DNA of 64,000 nt from Terriglobus roseus (GCF_900102185.1 NZ_LT629690.1:1674001-1738000), one strand, 5' to 3'; shown: positions 43,358-52,475, counted from the stretch's first letter. Notes: generated by a model from the sequence alone, not told the origin. A program made the numbers and translations.

Positions 43358-45463
43358 TTAGTCGATGGCGAGTTCGCGCAGGATGAATGCGTAATCCATT
43401 GCGATTTCTTTCAGGTAGTCGTAGCGACCGGAAGCTCCGCCGTGACCTGCGTCCATGTTGATGTGAAGTAGCAGCGGGGCATCGTTGTTTGTTTTCAACG
43501 TGCGCAGCTTCGCCGTGAACTTCGCGGGTTCCCAGTACATCACTTGCGAATCGTTCAGGCTGGTCTTGATCAGTGTTGCGGGATATGCGCCTGCAGACAG
43601 ATTGTCGTATGGCGAATAGCTGCGCATGTAAGCGAAAGCATCGGGCTCATTTGGATTGCCCCATTCCTCGTATTCGCCAACAGTAAGCGGAAGCGATGCA
43701 TCGAGCATCGTGTTCATCACGTCGACGAAGGGCACATGAGATAACACGATGCGGAAGAGATCAGGCCGCAGGTTGGCAACGGCGCCCATCAACAGACCAC
43801 CTGCGCTGCCGCCTTCAATGATGACTTTGTCGTTTGCGCCGTAGCCTTCGGCGACGAGATGTTCCGTGCAGACGATGAAGTCGGTGAAGGTGTTGCGCTT
43901 GTGCATCATCTTGCCAGCGTCGTGCCATGTGTCGCCCAGGTCGCCGCCACCGCGGATGTGTGCGTATGCCATCACAATGCCGCGATCCAACAGCGAAAGA
44001 CGGCTTGATCCGAAGCCTACTGGAAGTGCGTATCCGTACGAACCGTAGCCATAGACGTAAAGAGGATTGGTGCCGTCTTTGTGGAATGTGTCGCGGCGAT
44101 AGACGAGCGAAACGGGGACTCTTACACCATCAGTCGCGATGGCCCAGATGCGTTCCGCGGCGTAGCGTGTACGGTCGAATCCGCCTGGAACTTCCTGCTG
44201 TTTCAGCAACGTGCTTTCGTTGGTGTTGACGTTGTACTCGTAGACCGATGCGGGTGTGACAAGCGAGGTGTAGCTGTAACGGAAGCTGTCGGTGTCGAAG
44301 ATGCGATTTACGCTGAGGCCAGCGGAGTACGTGGGTTCAGGGAAGGCGACGGTGACCGGATCAGCAGCTAGCTTTTCGCCGTTATACCGAAAGACACGCA
44401 TTCTATCGAGGCCGAGAACTGTTTCCGATGCGATTGCGAAGTTTTGGAAGACGTCGAAATCTTCGAGCGGAACTTCCTTGTCTTCCGGTAGCAGTTCTTT
44501 CCAGTGTTCGCGTGATGGTGTGGTGACTGGCGTTACGACAATGCGGAAGTTCTTTCCGGTGTCGTTGGTGCGGATGTAGAAGAAGCCATCGCGATGATCG
44601 GGATAGTATTCCTGATCGTTGATGCGTGGTGCGATCAGCGTAAATTCTGCCGTAGGTTGCGATGCATCTGCGAAACGGTATTCGCTGGTAGTGTGCGAAC
44701 CGGATTCAAGGAAGAGATACTTGCGGTCGCGTGTACGTCCAACGCCGACGTTGAAGCGTTCGTCTTCTTCATGAAAGATCTGAACATCGCTTGATTGCGG
44801 TTCGCCGAGCGTGTGACGGAAGACACGATCCTGACGTTTGGTTTGGTCATCTTCCGTGCTGTAGAAGAGAGTTGTTGAATCGGCAGCCCACGCAATGGAA
44901 CCTACACGCGTGGCGGTATCGGTTAGGTCGGCGCCGGTGCTGAGGTCGCGGATGTGTAGTGTGTACTGACGGAAACCAGTGTTGTCTGTGGTGTAAGCCA
45001 GTAAGGTGCCTGAGGGGCTAATACCCAATGCGCCAAGCGACATGAACGGCTGGCCTTCGGCTAACTTGTTGACGTCGAGGATGACTTCCTCTGTTGCGTT
45101 TGCGTCGTAGCTTTGGTCGGATGCTGAAGCGCGGCGGCAATAGATGGGGTATTGAAGACCCTCGATCGTATGCGAGTAGTAGTAATAACTACCGTCGCGA
45201 TAGGGAACGGAGGTATCCGTTTCTTTGATGTGCGTGAGCATTTCGTCGTACAGCGTCTTCTGCAGATCCTTCGTGGAAGCCATCACCGCTTCGGTGTAGG
45301 CATTCTCGGCTTCGAGATATTCGCGTACTTCCGGCGCATCCTTTTCACGTAGCCAGAAGTAGTCGTCTTCGAGCGTGGTGTTGTGAATATTTGTGGGGTG
45401 CGGTTTGCGCGTGGCGACGGGAGGCTTAGCGTCCTGCTTGGCGGCGTTTAGAAGGTTGCTCAT
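43358..45463 (-). CDS. ptrB: S9 family oligopeptidase (protease II type)
   Basis: 701 residues. An N-terminal seven-bladed propeller domain (YFWLREKDAPEVREYLEAEN onward) gates an alpha/beta-hydrolase domain. The catalytic Ser is in EGGSAGGLLMGAV, and the acid and His follow in the last 130 residues (LKTSLNDSQVMYWEP; NMDAGHGGASGRYD). The HxxGH-type GHGGASGR block is typical of oligopeptidase B, which cuts small peptides after basic residues. No signal peptide, so cytoplasmic. ATG 45463 is preferred to the upstream ATG 45541, which lengthens the protein without family resemblance. Confidence 0.9.
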   Translation of the reverse strand: MSNLLNAAKQDAKPPVATRKPHPTNIHNTTLEDDYFWLREKDAPEVREYLEAENAYTEAVMASTKDLQKTLYDEMLTHIKETDTSVPYRDGSYYYYSHTIEGLQYPIYCRRASASDQSYDANATEEVILDVNKLAEGQPFMSLGALGISPSGTLLAYTTDNTGFRQYTLHIRDLSTGADLTDTATRVGSIAWAADSTTLFYSTEDDQTKRQDRVFRHTLGEPQSSDVQIFHEEDERFNVGVGRTRDRKYLFLESGSHTTSEYRFADASQPTAEFTLIAPRINDQEYYPDHRDGFFYIRTNDTGKNFRIVVTPVTTPSREHWKELLPEDKEVPLEDFDVFQNFAIASETVLGLDRMRVFRYNGEKLAADPVTVAFPEPTYSAGLSVNRIFDTDSFRYSYTSLVTPASVYEYNVNTNESTLLKQQEVPGGFDRTRYAAERIWAIATDGVRVPVSLVYRRDTFHKDGTNPLYVYGYGSYGYALPVGFGSSRLSLLDRGIVMAYAHIRGGGDLGDTWHDAGKMMHKRNTFTDFIVCTEHLVAEGYGANDKVIIEGGSAGGLLMGAVANLRPDLFRIVLSHVPFVDVMNTMLDASLPLTVGEYEEWGNPNEPDAFAYMRSYSPYDNLSAGAYPATLIKTSLNDSQVMYWEPAKFTAKLRTLKTNNDAPLLLHINMDAGHGGASGRYDYLKEIAMDYAFILRELAID

Positions 45464-45610
45464 CACTTTCAGGATACGCAACGACTGACTGTGGTTTCCA
45501 TCAAGACACAATGGCGTGGTCTGGCGCGGCAACGGCGCCATCGGGAATTCACTCTATCTCGCGTGAAGACGCGGGAACTGCAAACAAAGCAGACCGCAAG
45601 GAGAACGACC

Positions 45611-46123
45611 ATGAACATTCGGACGATCGCACTTTCGGCAGCACTGTTTGCATGTACCGTACCGGCAGCTTTCGGGCAGGCGTTTAGCGATCAAGACAAG
45701 AGCTTCCTTAAGGATGCCGCGGAAGCCAATCTGGCTGAGGTCAAAGCGGGCGAACTGACCGTGAAGACGACGAAGAACCCGGACGTCAAGATGTTCGCGC
45801 AAAAGATGATCACCGATCATCGTGCGCTGTACAACGGGATGAAACCGGTGGCTGCCAAAGCTGGTGTGACTCTTCCAACATCACCTTCGATTGGCGAGGA
45901 TGCAACCTATGCCAAGCTGAAGATGCTTACCGGTGAGACATACGACAAGAGTTATGTGAAGTCGATGGTTGAGGATCACCACCAGGATCTGGACAAGATG
46001 AAGCAGGAGAATCAGGCGACAAACAATCCTGACATCAAGAAGCTGACGGAACATGCTTCTACTGTGATCGCCGAGCATACGAAGATGATTGATGGCATTG
46101 CCGGGAAGATGGGCATTCAGTAA
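45611..46123 (+). CDS. DUF4142 family exported protein
   Basis: 170 residues with a signal peptide (IALSAALFACTVPAAFGQ). The mature part is a four-helix, ferritin-like domain of the DUF4142 type: FLKDAAEANLAEVKAGELTV, DVKMFAQKMITDHRAL and SMVEDHHQDLDKM with paired histidines. Metal binding is plausible but not shown. GGAGAACGACC provides the ribosome site for ATG 45611. It is followed by a clear terminator; divergent from the S9 peptidase. Function unknown. Confidence 0.85.
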   Translation: MNIRTIALSAALFACTVPAAFGQAFSDQDKSFLKDAAEANLAEVKAGELTVKTTKNPDVKMFAQKMITDHRALYNGMKPVAAKAGVTLPTSPSIGEDATYAKLKMLTGETYDKSYVKSMVEDHHQDLDKMKQENQATNNPDIKKLTEHASTVIAEHTKMIDGIAGKMGIQ

Positions 46124-46149
46124 GCCACACTTTTCAAACGACAGAGTGA

Positions 46150-46182
46150 GGCGGATGCACGCGATGCATCCGCCTTCGTGTT
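46150..46182 (+). terminator. Rho-independent terminator after DUF4142 gene
   Basis: GGCGGATGCA and TGCATCCGCC perfect arms around CGCGA, followed by TTCGTGTTT. Confidence 0.8.
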
Positions 46183-46223
46183 TATGGAACCATTTGCCAT
46201 GCGGGGGCGTATCATCATTCGTG

Positions 46224-47069
46224 ATGGCTAGACGCATCCTGCGGTACTGGGGCTTTGTCGTTGCGGTTGTGCTGCTCGGGTGGGTCTTCCCCGCAGTGGC
46301 GGAGACCGTTAAAGACATGCCGATGCCCACGGCATATGTGAACGACTACGCGGGCGTTCTGAGTGATTCCACCAAATCTGACCTGAACGATCAGTTGCGT
46401 GCCCTGGATACACAGGCGCATGCGCAGATGTTTGTTGCGATCATTCACAAGATCGAAGGCGCTTCTTCGCCTGCCGAGTTTGCGAATGAGCTGTTGGCGA
46501 AGTGGAAGCCGGGGCAGAAGGGGCAGGACCGGGGGGTGGTACTGGTCGTTGCCGTGGATGACCATAAGTACCAGTTCGAGATTGGGTACGGGCTTGAGGG
46601 CATTCTGCCTGACGGCAAGACCGGCGACATTGGCCGCGATATGGTTCCTGACCTGAAGACGGGGAACTATAACGGCGCGTTGCGCACGGCGGTTGGTGAA
46701 GTCTCGGATGTGATTGCCAAGGATGCGGGTGTGACTCTGAACACTCCGCAGCCGGTACAGACGTATCGCCGTAAACAGCGCAGTTCTAGTCCGTTTTCCG
46801 GCATTCTTATCTTCCTTGCCATTCTTTTCTTCATCTTCCTGGCTTCGCGTGGTGGACGTGGGGGTGGGGGGCGGTATGGTGGTGGCGGTGGCGGCGGAGG
46901 GTTCCTTACCGGGATGATCCTGGGCAACCTGCTGGGCGGTGGCCGACGTGGCGGTGGTTGGGGTGGTGATGACTCCGGCTGGGGCGGCGGTGGAGGCGGC
47001 GGTGGAGGAGGCTTCAGCGGCGGCGGTGGCGGAAGTTCGGGTGGAGGAGGCGCTGGCGGTAGCTGGTAG
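46224..47069 (+). CDS. TPM domain protein with Gly-rich tail (YgcG-like)
   Basis: 281 residues. Signal peptide or anchor WGFVVAVVLLGWVFPAVAE. The TPM_phosphatase domain covers residues about 35-165, from YVNDYAGVLSDSTKSDLNDQ to DRGVVLVVAVDDHKYQFEIG and YGLEGILPDG. One membrane span (ILIFLAILFFIFLAS) follows, then a tail of about 70 residues that is mostly glycine with Ser and Trp. TPM proteins pair with LemA in many genomes, as here. GTG 46221 is an alternative start. Role in envelope maintenance inferred from family only. Confidence 0.88.
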   Translation: MARRILRYWGFVVAVVLLGWVFPAVAETVKDMPMPTAYVNDYAGVLSDSTKSDLNDQLRALDTQAHAQMFVAIIHKIEGASSPAEFANELLAKWKPGQKGQDRGVVLVVAVDDHKYQFEIGYGLEGILPDGKTGDIGRDMVPDLKTGNYNGALRTAVGEVSDVIAKDAGVTLNTPQPVQTYRRKQRSSSPFSGILIFLAILFFIFLASRGGRGGGGRYGGGGGGGGFLTGMILGNLLGGGRRGGGWGGDDSGWGGGGGGGGGGFSGGGGGSSGGGGAGGSW

Positions 47070-47229
47070 CTCCTAGCCGGGGGCATGGTAGATGGTCACT
47101 CCTGGCAAAGGGATGGTGTTGGCGACTCGTATGGCAAAGACGCGGTAGCAGGTAGAAGACGCGGAGCTGGTAATTGACATGCCAAAGACATTGGAAGGTA
47201 GTACAACAGCAGGAACAAACGGGGGAACG

Positions 47230-47802
47230 ATGAAGAAGGGACTGATTGGCATCATTGTGCTGGTGGTTCTGGTTGTGCTGGTAGGTATGAGCTATATCTC
47301 CGCGCGCAACTCCATGGCAGTGAAGAGCAACCAGGTGGATGCGGCGTTCAGCGCTATTGACGTGGATCTACAGCGGCGAGCGGACCTGATCCCGAACCTG
47401 GTGGCCAGCGTGAAGGGCTATGCCAAGGTGGAGACGGACGTTCTGACCAAGATTGCAGAGGCTCGCAGCGGCCTGTTGCAGGCTCGTACACCGGATGAGA
47501 AGCTGGCGGCGAACGATCGCCTATCGACTGCCATTCTGCCGTTGACGCGGATGCAGGAATCTTATCCGGACCTGAAGAGCAACCAGCAGTTCATGCGGCT
47601 GGAAGATGAACTGTCGGGCACAGAGAACCGCATTGCCGTGACGCGCAAGCGCTATAACGACGCGATTCTGGACTACAACAACACCATTGCAGTGTTCCCG
47701 AACAGCCTTTGGGCTTCCATTGCAGGGTTCAAGCAGAAGAACGGTTATTACCAGGCTGATCCGGGATCGAAGGCCGCTCCAAAGGTAGATTTCGGTAGCT
47801 AG
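47230..47802 (+). CDS. lemA: LemA family protein
   Basis: 190 residues from ATG 47230, the usual family length. One N-terminal span (LIGIIVLVVLVVLVGMSYIS) is followed by a helical bundle with the family core VDAAFSAIDVDLQRRADLIP and NLVASVKGYAKVE, and later ENRIAVTRKRYNDAILDYNN. GGGGGAACG provides the ribosome site; an upstream ATG at 47179 would add 17 polar residues before the span. It is the partner of the TPM gene 160 bp upstream. Function of LemA is not settled. Confidence 0.92.
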   Translation: MKKGLIGIIVLVVLVVLVGMSYISARNSMAVKSNQVDAAFSAIDVDLQRRADLIPNLVASVKGYAKVETDVLTKIAEARSGLLQARTPDEKLAANDRLSTAILPLTRMQESYPDLKSNQQFMRLEDELSGTENRIAVTRKRYNDAILDYNNTIAVFPNSLWASIAGFKQKNGYYQADPGSKAAPKVDFGS

Positions 47803-47826
47803 CTTGTTGGGCAATCAGAAGGGAAG

Positions 47827-47856
47827 GCGAGCTTTCGGGCTCGCTTTTCTTTTCGA
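47827..47856 (+). terminator. Rho-independent terminator after lemA
   Basis: GCGAGC and GCTCGC arms with a TTTCGG loop, then TTTTCTTTTC. Immediately upstream of the interspersed repeat copy B. Confidence 0.88.
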
Positions 47857-47870
47857 TTGTTGGGCTGGGT

Positions 47871-48114
47871 CCCCCCTCCCCCTGTTTTTTCTAAAATCGT
47901 CTTTCTATTGGGTTTACGTTTTGGCTGGCGCTAAAATCGTCTGCCCATTGGGGTTAGAGGCAAAATCGTCTTTCTAAAGGGGTTAGGAGAAAAGCAGCGA
48001 GTTAGCTCACCAGCAACTTCGTTCGCTATTTCTATTTTAGTGGTTTGGTGGAAATAGAATGCCAACCCTATTTCTTTTGATTTGTTGGGGTTAAGTGGTT
48101 TGGGGGCTTGACAG
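47871..48114. repeat. Interspersed intergenic repeat, copy B
   Basis: About 244 bp matching 13844-14075. The three units carry AAAATCGTC at 47893, 47933 and 47962, at the same 40 and 29 spacing as copy A. The first unit and its flanks (CTAAAATCGTCTTTCTATTG and on to GGGTTTAC) are identical to copy A over 27 bases. The spacer between the units and the CTATTT/AAATAG dyad is unrelated to copy A. The remainder to 48205 shows nothing I recognise. Confidence 0.9.
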
Positions 48115-48205
48115 GATTTTCTGGGAGCGAACGCGCTTCCTTTCACTGTGGCCCCCTGCGCGATTGCCGATAGATTTTATTTACTTTTTCTTTGGTGGGA
48201 ACAAC

Positions 48206-48613
48206 ATGCATGAGACGGGCTTGAAAGAAGAGTCGCATGAAGCGGAGATTCGGCGCGCCCGCGAGAATTCCAATCGTGCGATTGCGCGACGGAATCTGGT
48301 GGGTGTTGGAGCATCGCTTGGCGAAGACTATGTGGGAGTCATCGGCGATGGGACGTTCGTCTCATCGCGCGCCGAGTATCTCCGGTTGTTTAAAGCAGGC
48401 TTCGATCGACCGAAGGAGGGCATGGCCTATGTGCGCACACCTGAGGTCATCCATGTAGCAGACGATCAGGCTTTGGCTGCCGAGCATGGAAGTTGGGTGG
48501 CAACTCTGCCTTCTGGTTCCGTTGCGTATACCGGTAGCTATTCTGCGATGTGGCGACGAACAGCGGCTGGCTGGAAGATTCGATCAGAGATGTTTGTCAC
48601 CCTTCGTGGCTAG
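48206..48613 (+). CDS. SnoaL-like / DUF4440 nuclear transport factor 2-fold protein
   Basis: 135 residues. The NTF2-like pattern is visible: helix AEIRRARENSNRAIARRNLV, strand VGASLGEDYVGVIGDGTFV, then the beta-sheet with AAEHGSWVATLPSGSVAYTG and SYSAMWRRTAAGWKIRSEMF. Such proteins are small ligand-binding or isomerase-like enzymes, mostly of unknown substrate. ATG 48206 is preceded by GGTGGGA. It is isolated between the repeat and the arsenic genes, with 40 bp to the arsC stop. Confidence 0.8.
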   Translation: MHETGLKEESHEAEIRRARENSNRAIARRNLVGVGASLGEDYVGVIGDGTFVSSRAEYLRLFKAGFDRPKEGMAYVRTPEVIHVADDQALAAEHGSWVATLPSGSVAYTGSYSAMWRRTAAGWKIRSEMFVTLRG

Positions 48614-48653
48614 CGGCGTTTGCTGGAGAACGGGCTTTGGTCGCTGGAGTTTC

Positions 48654-49052
48654 CTACGAACCGCTCTCTTGCTGTAATAGGTTTTCGATTCTTTGCTTCA
48701 CTTCGTTGCGTATCTCGCGTACCTGTTCGATGCGAAGTCCTTTGGGATCGCGTAGTGGCCAGTCGTCACGGCGTAGTCCTGGGACATATGGGCATTTTTC
48801 TCCGCACCCCATGGTGATGAGGAGATCGGCGTTGCGAGCGAGTTCTTCGGTGAGTTTTTGCGGTTGCGCGTTGCTTAGGTCAATGCCGACTTCGCGCATT
48901 ACTTCCAGCACCTCAGGATGAACACGCGTACCGGGTTCTGTTCCTGCCGATATCGCACGCTCTTTGGATGGGTCTGCTAGTGCGTTGAAGAATGCAGCGG
49001 CCATCTGTGAGCGACCAGCGTTGTGAACACAAGCGAAAATTACAGTCTTCAT
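48654..49052 (-). CDS. arsC: Arsenate reductase, thioredoxin-coupled LMW-PTP type
   Basis: Reduces arsenate to arsenite. The 132 residues follow the low-molecular-weight phosphatase fold: the P-loop is FACVHNAGRSQMAAAFF (C-x5-R form) near residue 8. A redox pair is likely in DLLITMGCGEKCPYVPG, and the catalytic Asp is in RRDDWPLRDPKG. It lies 20 bp downstream of arsM on the same strand, with the divergent arsR-acr3 completing the arsenic set. Its product, arsenite, is the substrate for ArsM and Acr3. Confidence 0.92.
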   Translation of the reverse strand: MKTVIFACVHNAGRSQMAAAFFNALADPSKERAISAGTEPGTRVHPEVLEVMREVGIDLSNAQPQKLTEELARNADLLITMGCGEKCPYVPGLRRDDWPLRDPKGLRIEQVREIRNEVKQRIENLLQQESGS

Positions 49053-49072
49053 GATTTCTGTTCTCTCAGCGG

Positions 49073-49951
49073 TTAAGTGCGGGGCTTGATGGCGTAGATC
49101 TTTACGCTGGCAGCGGCCTGATTTACGTCATAGGTGTCGAGCAGCGCAGACAAGTCATCATGCAGACTGGTGGCCGTTGGTTCAGGTGTGCAGCATGCTT
49201 CCTGAACCACGGCAAACGGGTTGGACTCATTCATGGCGGGGGAGCAGCATCCCGCCTGGTTTTCAACTTTCTTGTATGCGTTCAGATCGGAGCCGCTGTC
49301 GACGATCTCGACGTACTCGAAGCCTGCTTTCAATAGTTCTTTGCGATACGTCTCGATGCGGATTGCTCCCGCGATGCAACCTACATAGGCGGCGAGGCTT
49401 GTCGCGATAGCCTCTGGAAGCTCCTTCTTCAGCGCGATATCGCTCACTGCCAAGCGCCCTCCGGGCTTGAGTATCCGTGCGATTTCACGGAAGACCGCGG
49501 GTTTGTCAGGCGCAAGGTTTAGAACGCAGTTGGAGATGACGCAATCGACAGAAGCGTCGGGCAGCGGAATGTTGTCGATATTGGCCAGGTGGAATTCGAC
49601 GTTGGTGTAATCACCCTTCTCCGCATTCGACCTTGCACGTTCAATCATTGCGGCTGTCATGTCGATGCCGATGGCCTTGCCTGTTGGTCCGACCTGTTTT
49701 GAAGCGAGGAACACATCGAGCCCACCGCCGGAGCCTAAATCCACAACCACTTCGCCAGTTCTCAGGTTTGCGGTGGCTGTTGGGTTACCGCAGGAGAGTC
49801 CCATGTTGGCTTCCGCGGGGATGGACGTTAGTTCTTCAGCGCTGTATCCGAAAGCTTCTGCAACTGCCTTTACACCCGCGTGATTGCTGGAGAGAGTACT
49901 CACCGCCACTGCGCCATACTTTGCTTTTACCGAATCGAGAATCTCTGACAT
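49073..49951 (-). CDS. arsM: Arsenite S-adenosylmethionine methyltransferase
   Basis: Methylates As(III), giving volatile or exportable forms. The 292 residues contain the ArsM hallmark [18 protein letters not shown], motif [14 protein letters not shown] and the [15 protein letters not shown] segment. [10 protein letters not shown] supplies a further conserved cysteine. The C-terminus is rich in Cys pairs ([10 protein letters not shown] and EACCTPEP), a likely metalloid-binding tail. Adjacent to arsC and divergent from arsR; the 73-bp gap holds dyad symmetries expected of ArsR sites. Confidence 0.93.
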   Translation of the reverse strand: MSEILDSVKAKYGAVAVSTLSSNHAGVKAVAEAFGYSAEELTSIPAEANMGLSCGNPTATANLRTGEVVVDLGSGGGLDVFLASKQVGPTGKAIGIDMTAAMIERARSNAEKGDYTNVEFHLANIDNIPLPDASVDCVISNCVLNLAPDKPAVFREIARILKPGGRLAVSDIALKKELPEAIATSLAAYVGCIAGAIRIETYRKELLKAGFEYVEIVDSGSDLNAYKKVENQAGCCSPAMNESNPFAVVQEACCTPEPTATSLHDDLSALLDTYDVNQAAASVKIYAIKPRT

Positions 49952-49960
49952 GTGTGCCTT

Positions 49961-50002
49961 ATATATCCGCTAAGGCGAATATATGTATTGCGAACATATT
50001 CG
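49961..50002. promoter_or_regulatory. Dyad-rich ArsR operator between arsM and arsR
   Basis: Two overlapping dyads. ATATATCCGC-TAAG-GCGAATATAT (49961-49984) has one mismatch. CGAATAT and ATATTCG (49976-50002) are perfect arms 13 bp apart. A TATATATATAAA tract lies only about 8 nt before the arsR ATG, so arsR may be leaderless. Function inferred from position and symmetry. Confidence 0.6.
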
Positions 50003-50024
50003 TCAATGCGTATATATATAAAGC

Positions 50025-50435
50025 ATGGCTCGTAAAGCGGAATTCGACATGGAGCAGTTTTTTCAAGCGCTAGGCGATAGGACACGTCTGCGATTGCTCA
50101 ACCTGATGGGGGAGCAGGAAGTCTGCGTCTGCTACTTCGTGGAAATTCTTGATGCGCCACAGCCAAAGATTTCGCGGCATCTTGCTTATCTTCGCAAGGC
50201 TGGAATTGTTTCAGCGCGACGCGAAGGTAAGTGGATGCACTATCGCATTGTGATGCCTGCGCATATTGGTGCGACACAGATTCTTAAGCAGACACTTGCT
50301 TCGTTAAAAGAAGAGAAGACGATGCAGGTGGATAAAGCGCGACTGAGTAAGGCCTGCTGCTCTCCGGCGAAGTACGCACTGGATGGAGCGCCAATCCCTG
50401 CGTCAATTTCTGAGCCGTGCTGCGAGACCTGCTAA
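50025..50435 (+). CDS. arsR: ArsR/SmtB family metalloregulator
   Basis: 136 residues. Winged helix with the As(III)-binding ELCVC-type site written as [20 protein letters not shown], then [22 protein letters not shown]-terminal tail with KACCSPAK and SEPCCETC adds five cysteines beyond the fold, possibly extra metalloid ligands. It should repress both divergent operons until arsenite binds. The stop TAA overlaps the acr3 ATG by one base, coupling the two. Confidence 0.93.
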   Translation: MARKAEFDMEQFFQALGDRTRLRLLNLMGEQEVCVCYFVEILDAPQPKISRHLAYLRKAGIVSARREGKWMHYRIVMPAHIGATQILKQTLASLKEEKTMQVDKARLSKACCSPAKYALDGAPIPASISEPCCETC

Positions 50436-51529
50436 TGGCCACCGCCTCCTTTACCAATGGCCAGATCTGCGCTCCTGCAGTGCGCAAGCGACTTTCGTTT
50501 CTGGACCGTTTCCTAACGCTATGGATTTTTCTTGCGATGGCGATTGGCGTTGCAATCGGTCACTTCATGCCGTCGTCTGCGGCTTTCGTGAATCGTTTCC
50601 AGAGCGGAACGACAAACATTCCAATCGCCATTGGACTCATCGTGATGATGTTTCCGCCGCTGGCAAAGGTGCGCTACGAAAAACTTGGTGAGGTGTTTCT
50701 TAACAAGCGCGTGCTTGGTCTTTCGCTGGTGCAGAACTGGTTGATTGGGCCGGTGCTGATGTTTCTGCTTGCCATTCTTTTTCTACGTGGCGAACCGGCT
50801 TACATGCGTGGCTTAATTCTGATTGGGATTGCGCGCTGCATTGCGATGGTGCTTGTGCGGAACGAGCTGGCAGAGGGCGATACAGATTATGTCGCTGGGC
50901 TTGTCGCCATCAACAGCGTCTTTCAGGTGCTGTTTTATAGCGTGTATGCGTGGATGTTTCTGACGGTTTTGCCGAAGTGGTTCGGGCTGACTGGAAGCGT
51001 TGTTTCGATTGGCATTGCCGATATTGCGAAGAGTGTTGGACTGTATCTTGGTGTGCCATTTGTTGCGGGATTTGTGACACGCTTTGTGCTGATACGAGCG
51101 AAAGGTGAGGAGTGGTATAGGACTCGCTTTGTGCCGCGCATCAGTCCGCTCACGCTTGTGGCGCTGCTGTTCACCATCCTTGTGATGTTCTCGCTTAAGG
51201 GTGACTTGATTGTGCGGCTTCCGCTGGATGTGGTGAGGATTGCGATTCCGCTGGTGATCTACTTCCTCATCATGTTTCTTGTCAGCTTCTTCATGGGCAA
51301 GCAGCTTGGGGCGGACTATGCACAATCTGCTACGTTGTCGTTCACTGCGGCAGGCAACAACTTTGAGTTGGCGATTGCTGTTGCTGTAGCTGTCTTTGGT
51401 TTGAACTCAGGTGAGGCATTTGTTGGTGTGGTTGGGCCGCTTATCGAGGTGCCCGCGCTGATGGGGTTGGTGAAGGTGGCCTTCTGGCTGAGAGGCAGAC
51501 TGTTTACCGGCCTTGATGGAAAACTATAA
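50435..51529 (+). CDS. acr3: Arsenite efflux transporter Acr3
   Basis: 364 residues with about ten spans. Acr3 landmarks are [20 protein letters not shown], the span-4 cysteine in [20 protein letters not shown], and [20 protein letters not shown] (discontinuous helix). It exports arsenite made by ArsC, driven by proton motive force. ATG 50435 sits in TAATG with the arsR stop; an upstream in-frame start lies within arsR. Member of the Acr3 rather than ArsB family. Confidence 0.94.
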   Translation: MATASFTNGQICAPAVRKRLSFLDRFLTLWIFLAMAIGVAIGHFMPSSAAFVNRFQSGTTNIPIAIGLIVMMFPPLAKVRYEKLGEVFLNKRVLGLSLVQNWLIGPVLMFLLAILFLRGEPAYMRGLILIGIARCIAMVLVRNELAEGDTDYVAGLVAINSVFQVLFYSVYAWMFLTVLPKWFGLTGSVVSIGIADIAKSVGLYLGVPFVAGFVTRFVLIRAKGEEWYRTRFVPRISPLTLVALLFTILVMFSLKGDLIVRLPLDVVRIAIPLVIYFLIMFLVSFFMGKQLGADYAQSATLSFTAAGNNFELAIAVAVAVFGLNSGEAFVGVVGPLIEVPALMGLVKVAFWLRGRLFTGLDGKL

Positions 51530-51549
51530 AGACGAAATCGGGTGTTAGG

Positions 51550-51577
51550 TAGGCTAGTCGATTTCTTTATGGCCAAA
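51550..51577 (+). promoter_or_regulatory. Orphan copy of the TetR operator/start-site motif
   Basis: TAGGCTAGTCGA followed by TTTCTTTATGGCCA nearly repeats 55057-55081 (TAGACTAGTCTA then TTCTTTATGGCCA). The ATG here opens only a 33-codon frame with no TetR resemblance, so this is a relic or an unused operator. Confidence 0.6.
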
Positions 51578-51616
51578 AAAAACCGGTGTTTCTACGTGCG
51601 CAGGAACACCGGTCCC
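51575..51616. terminator. Bidirectional terminator between acr3 and SDR gene
   Basis: ACCGGTGTT and AACACCGGT arms with a 14-nt loop. On the minus strand the stem is followed by TTTTTTTT, making a strong terminator for the SDR gene. Confidence 0.8.
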
Positions 51617-51653
51617 TCCCTTGTTGTTTCATGTTTTGAAAATCTAATTTGGC

Positions 51654-52475
51654 TTATTGCATGGTTTTCATGAGCACCCAATCCATCATTCGATCCGGGA
51701 GGAGCCACTTCAAAAACAGGATGGGACCTGCCATATAACCTCCGTGATAGCGCGCGCTTGGCCGCTTGCTCTTGAGTGCCTTCAGCAGAAGATCGGTGAT
51801 GACCTGGGGCGGGGGCATTGTGCGTTTCAGAATCGGTGAGTTCATCATCACCTTCACCAGCGGACCATATGCGCCCTGGCCTGAATACTGTTCCGCCGAG
51901 CCGAATGCGATGGGGCCCCATTCCGTCTCTATGCCTCCCGGTTCGATCACGACGACATCGATGCCGAACTGCCGGACTTCCATGCGGAGAGTGTCGGAAT
52001 ATCCTTCCAGCGCGTGCTTCGACGCGTAATACCAGCCACCTAATGGTCCCGCAAACTTTCCGCCAATCGTTGAGATGTTCACGATCCTGCCGGACTTCTG
52101 CGCGCGCATGTGTGGCAGCACAAGTTGTGTAAGACGAGCTACGCCGATCAGATTGACTTCCATCTGCCGTCTGGCCACATCCATTGGCACGTCTTCCAAC
52201 GCACCCATCTGCCCGTAACCTGCGTTGTTGACGAGAACGTCAATGCGTCCTTCGTCGCGAATGATGCGGTCTATGGCAGTGGTCATCGCTGCGTCGTCTG
52301 TGACATCCATCTCAAGAGCAACACCGCCGGCGGATTCGATGTCGGCCATTCTTTCCACTCTTCTAGCCGCGCCATACACCTTGTAACCGTTCTGAAGAAG
52401 CTGCAGTGCAAAGTCCTTACCAATACCCGAGGATGCCCCTGTTACGAGAACGACAGGTTTCTCTTTACCGCTCAT
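51654..52475 (-). CDS. Short-chain dehydrogenase/reductase
   Basis: 273 residues, classical SDR. NAD(P)-binding TGASSGIGKDFALQLLQ near residue 13, NNAGYGQMG, active-site IVNISTIGG and YYASKHALEGYSD (YxxxK). The C-terminal 60 residues are hydrophobic and may form a membrane-facing lid. The substrate is unknown. Divergent from the HxlR regulator, which probably controls it. Confidence 0.9.
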   Translation of the reverse strand: MSGKEKPVVLVTGASSGIGKDFALQLLQNGYKVYGAARRVERMADIESAGGVALEMDVTDDAAMTTAIDRIIRDEGRIDVLVNNAGYGQMGALEDVPMDVARRQMEVNLIGVARLTQLVLPHMRAQKSGRIVNISTIGGKFAGPLGGWYYASKHALEGYSDTLRMEVRQFGIDVVVIEPGGIETEWGPIAFGSAEQYSGQGAYGPLVKVMMNSPILKRTMPPPQVITDLLLKALKSKRPSARYHGGYMAGPILFLKWLLPDRMMDWVLMKTMQ

